Below, piece by piece: positions 1 to 4,676 of a stretch of DNA of 11,672 nucleotides. Each line of letters begins with the position of its first letter. Position 1 is the first letter of the stretch. The position numbers and the translations under genes were made by a program. The notes below the pieces were generated by a model. It saw nothing but the letters and a program-made list of their open reading frames with translations. It ran no database searches and was not told where the DNA came from. This DNA comes from Candidatus Magasanikiibacteriota bacterium (lineage in GTDB: Bacteria; Patescibacteriota; Patescibacteriia; Magasanikbacterales; UBA10003): contig JAPLWR010000091.1 of assembly GCA_026396495.1 (NCBI GenBank), forward strand, positions 10,014 through 21,685, in the 5' to 3' direction.

Positions 1-2
1 AG

Positions 3-383
3 CTAGCAATCAGAGCCGTGCAAATGAACACAAAATTTGTTCAAACTCCTAAAGCAGTTGTTTATCATCAAAAAACTTTTTGGACCACTTCCTCTTTACT
101 TGCTTCAGCTAAAAACCCGGCAGTTTGGGTGGTTTTTAAAAAACTCTATCCCCTGCACTACAACCATTTTTCTTCTCCTCTTTGGTGCGGATTTGTAATC
201 AGCCCGCTAGACTATTTATTTATTTTAACCCTACCTCTTATACTGCCAATTTTGCTAGTACGTTATTTGTGGCATGGCCAAAAAAATATAAAAATATTTT
301 TTATAAAGTGGCCTGTACTTTTATTTCTACGCCGTTACTATATTTTTAGAGAAACCAGGCGCCAAAAAATTTGGATAGTATAA
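3..383 (+). CDS. Glycosyltransferase family 2, C-terminal fragment (5' truncated)
   Basis: The reading frame is open to the left edge, so the start and the catalytic GT-A domain lie outside the window. A GTG at 18 and an ATG at 24 are in frame but probably internal. The visible start of the frame (LAIRAVQMNTKFVQTPKAVV, then YHQ) matches the end of a GT2 domain, where an R-A-x(n)-P-x-A-x-x-x-H pattern closes the catalytic fold. It is followed by a basic, aromatic stretch and one clear hydrophobic segment (around YLFILTLPLILPILLVRYLW), then a basic tail. GT2 enzymes of this type transfer sugars from nucleotide sugars to lipid or surface polysaccharide acceptors at the inner membrane. No plus-strand terminator follows the stop, so transcription could run towards dnaB. 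The family call is an inference from a short C-terminal piece; another small membrane protein is possible. Confidence 0.55.
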   Translation, partial: LAIRAVQMNTKFVQTPKAVVYHQKTFWTTSSLLASAKNPAVWVVFKKLYPLHYNHFSSPLWCGFVISPLDYLFILTLPLILPILLVRYLWHGQKNIKIFFIKWPVLLFLRRYYIFRETRRQKIWIV

Positions 384-400
384 ACGAAGCATGAAATTAT

Positions 401-430
401 AAAAAAAACCGACCGCGTTATGCGATCGGT
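401..430 (-). terminator. Intrinsic terminator of the 456-758 gene
   Basis: Bases 408-416 and 422-430 form a 9-bp stem with one internal mismatch and a 5-base loop. On the minus strand the stem is followed by eight T residues (the A-run at 401-408). It sits 26 bases past the stop of the minus-strand gene and has no T-run on the plus strand, so its direction is clear. Confidence 0.8.
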
Positions 431-455
431 GAAACTGACTTTCTAAAAGTTAGGA

Positions 456-758
456 CTAATCCTCGCCCTCGTCTCTCTCGCGCTTGCGTTCATCACGCAT
501 CCACTGCACACGGAAATCAACCGCCTGCTGACACAGAACGTCGATCTTCTTGTAACGCTTGGCTGCCTGAAGAACCAGATCAGGCGCTCCTTCCTCAAAC
601 ATCCTCACGATCCATTCTGGATCAAGTGTTGCCTTGAGATATGTCTTCAGGGCTCTTTCCACATTGTGCACCCAGTCCTTGTTCAAGGCCTGATGCAAAA
701 GATGATCATCGGGAAAAAGGTCCCTCACAGCACGGGCAAACTCCTCGGAAAAAACCAT
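456..758 (-). CDS. Small G+C-rich hypothetical protein (100 aa), unknown function
   Basis: I do not recognise this protein. It is 100 residues, highly charged and predicted mostly helical, with no signal peptide or membrane segment. Hydrophobic residues recur at helical spacing (MVFSEEFARAVRDLF; then ERALKTYLKATLDPEWIVRMFEEG), and the tail is basic then acidic (MRDERKRERDEGED). The ATG at 758 is chosen because a strong Shine-Dalgarno, AGGGAGG, ends 5 bases before it; the GTG at 764 lies inside that element. Base use differs sharply from its neighbours (57% G+C in 481-540 against 28% in part of dnaB). It is convergent with the upstream glycosyltransferase and divergent from dnaB, and it has its own terminator. 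Together these suggest an acquired, self-contained expression cassette. The Shine-Dalgarno plus terminator make it a likely real gene. Confidence 0.72.
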   Translation of the reverse strand: MVFSEEFARAVRDLFPDDHLLHQALNKDWVHNVERALKTYLKATLDPEWIVRMFEEGAPDLVLQAAKRYKKIDVLCQQAVDFRVQWMRDERKRERDEGED

Positions 759-763
759 GGACA

Positions 764-770
764 CCTCCCT
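764..770 (-). promoter_or_regulatory. Strong Shine-Dalgarno (AGGGAGG) deciding the start at 758
   Basis: The minus strand reads AGGGAGGTGTCC before ATG, a near-consensus ribosome binding site with a 5-base spacer. Native genes in this window show nothing comparable. Confidence 0.8.
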
Positions 771-793
771 ATTCTTCTTTCAAAGAATGTTTT

Positions 794-2197
794 TTGAAAA
801 CAATTAAACATAACTATGACCTTAAAAAAATCCCTCCCCAGAACATAGAGGCTGAAGCCTCCCTTTTAGGCGCTATTTTAATGGATAAAGACGCCTTGCT
901 TAAAATTGCTGATGTTGTTTCTGCAGAAGATTTTTACAAAGAAGCCAACAAGGTAATTTATGAAACAATGTTGGATTTATACAATAAGCGTGAGCCTATT
1001 GATATTTTAAGTTTAGGTAATCGTTTAGAAGAAACCCACAAATTAGAAAGCATTGGTGGGCGCACAGCTTTGATGAATTTAGCCAACGTGGTTCCCTCTT
1101 CTGCCCATATTGCCAACTACGCGGAAATTGTTCATAAAAAAGCCACCTTGCGCCGTTTAATTAGCGCTGGCAATGAAATTAACAAATTAGGTTTTAATGA
1201 AGAAGAAGATTTAGATACTGTACTAGACAGGGCAGAAAAAGAAATTTTTGGCGTGTCCCAAAATTTCATGAAACAAACCTTTTTGCCCTTGCGCAGCATT
1301 TTGGCTGAAGCCTTTGATAGAATTGATGAACTACACAGGGAAAAAGGTAAAATGCGTGGAGTCCCTACTGGTTTTGCCAAACTTGATGAACTACTTTCTG
1401 GTTTACAAAAATCTAACTTAATTATTTTAGCTGCTCGTCCTAGCGTAGGTAAAACCTCTTTAGCCCTAGATATCGCGAGGCAAGTAGCTGTCCGTTCTAA
1501 AGTAGCCGTAGGTATTTTTAGTTTAGAAATGTCAAAAGATGAATTAGTAGATCGTTTAATTTGTTCCGAAGCAGGGGTGAGTTTATGGAAAATGCGTACA
1601 GGTAAACTTTCAGACCGTGGCGATGATGATGATTTCCCTAAAATTGGTCAGGCTATGGGTCAATTATCCGACGCTCCTATTTTTATTGATGACTCTGCCA
1701 GCTCCAACATCATGCAAATTAGAATTAAAGCTCGTCGCTTACAAGCTGAGCATGGCTTAGGTTTGATTGTGATTGACTACTTGCAGTTGATGGATTCTCG
1801 TACCAAAACAGAAAATCGTGTACAAGAAATTTCTGAAATTTCCCGTTCACTTAAAAATATTGCTCGTGAATTAAATGTGCCAGTCTTAGCCTTATCTCAA
1901 TTATCCCGGGCAGTAGAAGCACAAAATGGCCCAGCTATTCCAAAACTGTCTCACCTTAGAGAATCTGGTAGTATTGAACAAGATGCTGATGTTGTAATGT
2001 TTATTTATCGTAAAGCGGCTGACAGAAAATATAAACTAGAGGACATTCCACCTGATGAACGCCATATTGCCGAAATTCATATCGCTAAACACAGAAATGG
2101 CCCCACCGGCGTAGTTAACCTTTATTTTCATGATGAACAAGCCAGTTTTAAAAATTTAGACGGATCTTATACTGGCTCTGGAGCTTTTGATAACTAA
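794..2197 (+). CDS. dnaB: Replicative DNA helicase DnaB
   Basis: Hexameric 5'-3' helicase that unwinds DNA ahead of the replication fork and binds primase. From a TTG start at 794 the protein is 467 aa, normal for the family. The N-terminal DnaB_N domain begins at PPQNIEAEASLLGAILMD (from residue 14). The RecA-like domain carries Walker A (ARPSVGKTS, K220), Walker B (VIDYLQLM, D328), an ALSQLSR segment, and a C-terminal KHRNG (432-436) with the putative arginine finger. No intein is present. The start is uncertain: the frame has no ATG between 641 and the domain, and an ATG start at 641 would run antisense through the neighbouring gene. An out-of-frame ATG at 787 would join the frame if the T6 run were T5. 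No Shine-Dalgarno or clear promoter is visible. It is followed at 20 bases by ybaB and then recR, a replication/recombination unit. Confidence 0.95.
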   Translation: MKTIKHNYDLKKIPPQNIEAEASLLGAILMDKDALLKIADVVSAEDFYKEANKVIYETMLDLYNKREPIDILSLGNRLEETHKLESIGGRTALMNLANVVPSSAHIANYAEIVHKKATLRRLISAGNEINKLGFNEEEDLDTVLDRAEKEIFGVSQNFMKQTFLPLRSILAEAFDRIDELHREKGKMRGVPTGFAKLDELLSGLQKSNLIILAARPSVGKTSLALDIARQVAVRSKVAVGIFSLEMSKDELVDRLICSEAGVSLWKMRTGKLSDRGDDDDFPKIGQAMGQLSDAPIFIDDSASSNIMQIRIKARRLQAEHGLGLIVIDYLQLMDSRTKTENRVQEISEISRSLKNIARELNVPVLALSQLSRAVEAQNGPAIPKLSHLRESGSIEQDADVVMFIYRKAADRKYKLEDIPPDERHIAEIHIAKHRNGPTGVVNLYFHDEQASFKNLDGSYTGSGAFDN

Positions 2198-2217
2198 TTT
2201 ATAATTAATTTAAAAAT

Positions 2218-2508
2218 ATGTTTGAAAAATTAAAACAGTTCAAAGATTTACGTTCTAAAGCCAAAGACATCCAAAGTAAATTAGCCGAAGAAAAAGTTAC
2301 CGCCACTGCTGCTTGGGGTAAAATTAAAATGGAAATGAATGGCAACCAAGAAGTTTTATCTGTTTCTATTGAGCAAGAACTTTTAGCCAACAAAGAAAAA
2401 GTTGAAGAGGCTGTTAAAGATGTCACCAACGAGGCAATTAAAAAAGCCCAAAAAGTTATGGCGGATAAAATGATGAAAGACGGCGGATTTAAAATGCCAG
2501 GGATGTAA
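2218..2508 (+). CDS. ybaB: YbaB/EbfC family nucleoid-associated protein
   Basis: A 96-aa protein matching the YbaB/EbfC family of small dimeric DNA-binding proteins, which are usually about 100-110 aa. A charged N-terminal helix (MFEKLKQFKDLRSKAKDIQS) leads into a beta segment (VTATAAWGKIKMEMNGNQEVLSVSIE) and a long lysine-rich C-terminal helix. It ends in a Met/Gly-rich tail (KMPGM), as in many members. The gene characteristically sits beside recR, as it does here, which strengthens the call. Members bind DNA and are thought to help organise the nucleoid; the link to recombination is by gene neighbourhood. The ATG at 2218 has no Shine-Dalgarno and lies 20 bases after dnaB, so the two are probably co-transcribed. 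Confidence 0.9.
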   Translation: MFEKLKQFKDLRSKAKDIQSKLAEEKVTATAAWGKIKMEMNGNQEVLSVSIEQELLANKEKVEEAVKDVTNEAIKKAQKVMADKMMKDGGFKMPGM

Positions 2509-2524
2509 ATTTTAGACAGACAAG

Positions 2525-2555
2525 GCCCTCGGAATATCTTTTCATCGCCGAGGGC
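2525..2555 (+). promoter_or_regulatory. GC-rich hairpin in the ybaB-recR gap
   Basis: GCCCTCGG (2525-2532) pairs perfectly with CCGAGGGC (2548-2555) around a 15-base loop. The recR ATG follows 10 bases later, after TCTTATATTT. The downstream tract is a poor T-run, so this could be a partial terminator or attenuator, or a structure affecting recR translation or mRNA ends. The pairing is certain; the role is inferred. Confidence 0.55.
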
Positions 2556-2565
2556 TCTTATATTT

Positions 2566-3180
2566 ATGACTAACCATTTAATACAAAAACTCACAGAAAT
2601 CTTAGAAAAATTTCCTGGTGTCGGACCAAAAACCGCCGAGCGTTTTGTATTTCACCTTTTTAGACAAACCCCTAATGAACTATCAGAATTTGCCGCCTCT
2701 TTGGAAGAAATAAAAAATAGCATTAAAATTTGTTCTAATTGCCAAAATTTCTCTACGGCTGATCCTTGTGAAATCTGCACTGATTCTAAACGCGCTAAAA
2801 ACACAATCTGTGTAGTGGCCTACCCCCAAGATGTGATTGCCTTAGAAAAAACAGGATCCTACACTGGCACCTACCATGTCCTAAATGGTACTTTAAATTT
2901 TCCTGAAGGCTTAACCCCGGAAAAACTAAAAATTAAAGAATTGATTGAGCGCTTAAAAAAAGAAGCCAAACAATCTGGCTTAAAAAATTTAGAAATAATT
3001 TTAGGTCTTAATGCTAATATGGAAGGAGAGACCACTTCTTTATACTTGATTAAACTTCTCAAACCATCGGGCATTAAAATCACTAGATTAGCTAGAGGAT
3101 TACCTCAAGGCAGTGACCTACAATATGCAGATGAAGTTACATTGTTAAATGCTCTGAAAGACAGAAAAGAAATAATCTAA
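2566..3180 (+). CDS. recR: Recombination mediator protein RecR
   Basis: RecR works with RecO (and RecF) to load RecA on SSB-coated single-stranded DNA during gap repair. The protein is 204 aa, the usual length is about 200. In order it shows a helix-hairpin-helix (FPGVGPKTAERF, 16-27), a four-cysteine zinc site (C56, C59, C68, C71), a Toprim domain (ICVVAYPQDVIALEKTG, then YTGTYHVLNG), and the C-terminal RecR segment (TRLARGLPQGSDLQYADEVT). Most RecR proteins I know have Glu after VV in the Toprim (VVE); this one has Ala85. The following NGTLNFPEG also departs from the usual GG-x-SP-x-x-G. Last gene of the dnaB-ybaB-recR unit, ending at a terminator hairpin. The start follows the intergenic hairpin directly and has no Shine-Dalgarno. 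Confidence 0.95.
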   Translation: MTNHLIQKLTEILEKFPGVGPKTAERFVFHLFRQTPNELSEFAASLEEIKNSIKICSNCQNFSTADPCEICTDSKRAKNTICVVAYPQDVIALEKTGSYTGTYHVLNGTLNFPEGLTPEKLKIKELIERLKKEAKQSGLKNLEIILGLNANMEGETTSLYLIKLLKPSGIKITRLARGLPQGSDLQYADEVTLLNALKDRKEII

Positions 3181-3204
3181 AACCCACCGTGAAACGGTGG
3201 GTTT
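3180..3204 (+). terminator. Intrinsic terminator after recR
   Basis: AAACCCACCG (3180-3189) and CGGTGGGTTT (3195-3204) form a perfect 10-bp stem with a TGAAA loop, starting at the last base of the recR stop codon. The plus-strand T-tract is only three T residues within the stem end. The stem could also act on minus-strand read-through. Confidence 0.7.
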
Positions 3205-3209
3205 AAAAT

Positions 3210-3261
3210 AAAAAAGCCCCGTGTCCATCAAAACCATTGTGGTTTAATGAAACACGGGGGC
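3210..3261 (-). terminator. Long compound hairpin terminator of the 3313-3831 gene
   Basis: GCCCCGTGT (3216-3224) pairs with ACACGGGGGC (3252-3261) with one bulged G. Inside it AAACCA (3231-3236) pairs with TGGTTT (3240-3245) around TTG, flanked by CAT/ATG. On the minus strand the structure ends in TTTTTT (A-run 3210-3215), so it terminates the G+C-rich minus gene. A strong structure just downstream of a candidate DGR variable region could also play the part of the cruciform seen in some DGRs; that second role is speculation. Confidence 0.75.
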
Positions 3262-3312
3262 AAAGGGTTAAGGTTCAAAGGGCGTTAGGTCTGAGGTAGC
3301 AAGGTCTAAGTG

Positions 3313-3831
3313 CTAGACACTTGCCACAGCCGCCGGGCCATGGCCGCTCCAGCCGTAGCCGAGCCAAAAGTAGTTCCAGTCCCACCTGCCGTCGTCCCAA
3401 TACAGGAAGCGCACGTAGAGGTCGCCATCCGCGCGGCGGTAGATCGTCCCCCAAAAGTAGATGTACTTGCCCTTCCACGACTCGGGGATGGGTTCGGGAT
3501 GGGCCAAGAGGTAGTCCAGAACGCAAGCGTTCAGGACCGGCTTGTCCTTCAATTCCTGACGAAGATCGTGACCACTGATGACCTTGCCGTTCTTCTGCTT
3601 AGGGGAGTGGAAGAGACCAACCTTGGTGGGATCGAAGAGGAACTGCCTATCCCTCTTGTGTTCTTCCACCTGCCAACCCGAGGGGATGAAGAGAGGAGCA
3701 TCTGTGTTGATTAGAGGAAAGGTCCCACCGTCAGGGTTCAAGAGAAACTTCTGGAAGTTCCCCCGAGTAATCCGACCATCCTTGTCCTGTGCCAGCAGTT
3801 CTGCAATCTGATCCGTGGTGATTCTACTCAT
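3313..3831 (-). CDS. Putative DGR-type variable protein (Trp-rich C-terminus, 172 aa)
   Basis: No enzymatic family is recognised. From memory it resembles a multi-copy hypothetical family in CPR genomes ending in a W-x-W-x-Y-x-W-L...PAAV motif. The ATG at 3831 follows AAGGAG with an 8-base spacer; an in-frame ATG at 3849 lies upstream of that site. An N-terminal half of mixed character (MSRITTDQIAELL...) leads to a conserved-looking block (PESWKGKYIYFWGTIYR, 116-132) and a tail, 142-165, ending before PAAVASV. In the tail, 15 non-Trp positions (D, G, N, Y, F, L, S, H) use 13 NNC and 2 NNT codons. Apart from Leu157, these residues are obtainable from AAC/AAT by changing adenines, as DGR mutagenesis does. 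Earlier in the gene GAT, GGT, AAG and CTG are common. G+C is about 60% in 3421-3480. No signal peptide or membrane segment is seen. The gene is real with high probability; the DGR role is inferred. Confidence 0.7.
   Translation of the reverse strand: MSRITTDQIAELLAQDKDGRITRGNFQKFLLNPDGGTFPLINTDAPLFIPSGWQVEEHKRDRQFLFDPTKVGLFHSPKQKNGKVISGHDLRQELKDKPVLNACVLDYLLAHPEPIPESWKGKYIYFWGTIYRRADGDLYVRFLYWDDGRWDWNYFWLGYGWSGHGPAAVASV
3337..3408 (-). other. Candidate DGR variable region (codons 142-165)
   Basis: On the minus strand this runs from Phe142 (TTC) to Gly165 (GGC), between fixed-looking YVR and PAAV. Trp145, Trp150, Trp152, Trp156 and Trp161 are TGG codons, which contain no adenine and would stay constant in adenine-specific mutagenesis. 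The residues between them are mostly NNC. The last 24 coding bases (CCG GCG GCT GTG and on) would be the constant 3' end that primes such copying. Confidence 0.5.
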
Positions 3832-3839
3832 CGTCCTTA

Positions 3840-3845
3840 CTCCTT
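3840..3845 (-). promoter_or_regulatory. Shine-Dalgarno AAGGAG fixing the start at 3831
   Basis: The minus strand reads AAGGAG, 8 bases, then ATG AGT. This supports the start at 3831 over the in-frame ATG at 3849. Confidence 0.75.
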
Positions 3846-3872
3846 GCATCTGCTGTCAAACAGTTCTACATC

Positions 3873-3998
3873 TGGCACTTTTGCCAAACATATTACTGCC
3901 AATAACAGACAGACACCTATTACAGATAACCTAAGGGTTATCCTTGACCTTCTTTTGACCAATTTAATCTAAACTAAGCCAAAAGAAAGCCAGGATAA
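3873..3998. repeat. Cluster of inverted repeats between the variable-protein gene and efp
   Basis: The 226-base gap 3832-4057 has no gene. It holds three inverted repeats: TGGCA/TGCCA at 3873-3886 (4-base loop); a perfect GATAACC/GGTTATC at 3925-3942 (loop TAAG); and an imperfect pair of 18-19-base arms, 3939-3957 and 3980-3998, whose ends read TTATCCT and AGGATAA. A TAATAT -10-like hexamer lies on the minus strand at 3890-3895, where a promoter of the 3831 gene could sit, but no good -35 is seen. Function is unknown: operator, 5' leader structure or insertion remnant. Confidence 0.5.
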
Positions 3999-4043
3999 CT
4001 CAAAAAATAATAAAAAGATCAATCAACCATATAACTTACAACA

Positions 4044-4070
4044 AGAAAGAGCTTTTGTCAAGCTCTTTCT
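4044..4070 (-). terminator. Hairpin overlapping the efp stop, probable terminator
   Basis: AGAAAGAGCTT (4044-4054) and AAGCTCTTTCT (4060-4070) form a perfect 11-bp stem with a 5-base loop. The efp stop codon (4058-4060) lies in the loop and top pair, so the 3' end of the coding sequence is part of the structure. The minus-strand sequence after the stem (TTGTTGTAAG) is only moderately T-rich. Confidence 0.55.
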
Positions 4071-4618
4071 ACGTATAAACCAGTTTCAGTATTCACGATA
4101 ATTTGTTCGCCCTCTTTGATAAACAAAGGTACCCTGACAATAGCCCCAGTTTCTAAAATAGCTTCTTTGGTTACATTGCCAGAGGCAGTATCCCCTTTTA
4201 CACCAGGTTCAGTTTGAGTTACTTTATAAGTCACTTTATTAGGCAGTTGGATGCTCAAAGGAATACCTTCAAATTTAATCACCATCACTTCTATACCCTC
4301 TTTCAAATAATTCTTTTTTTCAGCTAATAATTCACCATTGATATCCAGCTGTTCATAAGTAGAATTGTCCATAAAAGAATACATGCCGTCAGTGTTATAT
4401 AGATACTGCATCTTGCGGCGTTCCACTTCCACTAAATCTACCGATTCATTGGATTTAAAGGTTAATTCCATGGTTTTTCCAGTCTTAATGCCACGTAGTC
4501 TTGTGCGAACAAAAGCAGAACCTTTGCCCGGATTCACATGCTGAAAATCAGTGACTAAATATACTTCACCGTTAAGACGTAAAATAGTTTCTTTGGAAAT
4601 TTCATTAATAGAAGACAT
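4058..4618 (-). CDS. efp: Translation elongation factor P
   Basis: EF-P binds between the ribosomal P and E sites and promotes peptide bond formation at polyproline stretches. The protein is 186 aa, the standard length. It has an N-terminal KOW-like domain (about 1-63) with the tip loop HVNPGKGSAF, then two OB domains, the last containing the EF-P signature (LETGAIVRVPLFIKEGEQI) and ending TETGLYVERA. Lys32 in PGKG is the residue that corresponds to beta-lysylated Lys34 of E. coli. Directly upstream on the same strand is an EpmA-like ligase, the enzyme that modifies this lysine, so the pair very likely functions together. The ATG at 4618 has no Shine-Dalgarno. The 56-base gap to epmA contains palindromes but no minus-strand terminator, so co-transcription is likely. 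Confidence 0.96.
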   Translation of the reverse strand: MSSINEISKETILRLNGEVYLVTDFQHVNPGKGSAFVRTRLRGIKTGKTMELTFKSNESVDLVEVERRKMQYLYNTDGMYSFMDNSTYEQLDINGELLAEKKNYLKEGIEVMVIKFEGIPLSIQLPNKVTYKVTQTEPGVKGDTASGNVTKEAILETGAIVRVPLFIKEGEQIIVNTETGLYVERA

Positions 4619-4633
4619 AATAAAAATGTTTAG

Positions 4634-4676
4634 ATCCCTCGACTTTGCTCGGGATGACGTTTTACGTCATTTTTTT
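4634..4676. repeat. REP-like palindromic element between epmA and efp
   Basis: ATCCC (4634-4638) and GGGAT (4651-4655) flank TCGACTTTGCTC. They run directly into a perfect ATGACGT/ACGTCAT stem (4654-4660, 4664-4670), followed by T7 on the plus strand. The minus-strand phrase CGTCATCCCGAGCAAAGTCG (then AGGGATCT) resembles a palindromic repeat I have seen widely in environmental bacterial genomes. The T7 lies on the plus strand, where no gene ends, so a terminator role for efp/epmA is unlikely. Confidence 0.6.

Noticed and set aside
759..764. GTG start at 764 for the minus-strand small gene
   Set aside because: It overlaps the Shine-Dalgarno; the ATG at 758 has correct spacing.
641..793. N-terminal extension of dnaB from the ATG at 641
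   Set aside because: It lies antisense to the well-supported 456-758 gene, has that gene's base composition, and its peptide (Pro/Ser/Cys-rich) resembles no DnaB N-terminus.
3763..3795. EF-hand-like loop (DKDGRITRGNFQ) in the putative variable protein
   Set aside because: First loop position is Ala and the last is Asn rather than Asp and Glu; probably chance similarity.
3275..3811. Several open frames on both strands within the G+C-rich region
   Set aside because: Shadows caused by low stop-codon frequency in G+C-rich DNA; only the 3313-3831 frame has a Shine-Dalgarno, a terminator and coherent protein features.
3832..3849. ATG start at 3849 for the putative variable protein
   Set aside because: It lies upstream of the AAGGAG that serves the ATG at 3831 and has no ribosome site of its own.
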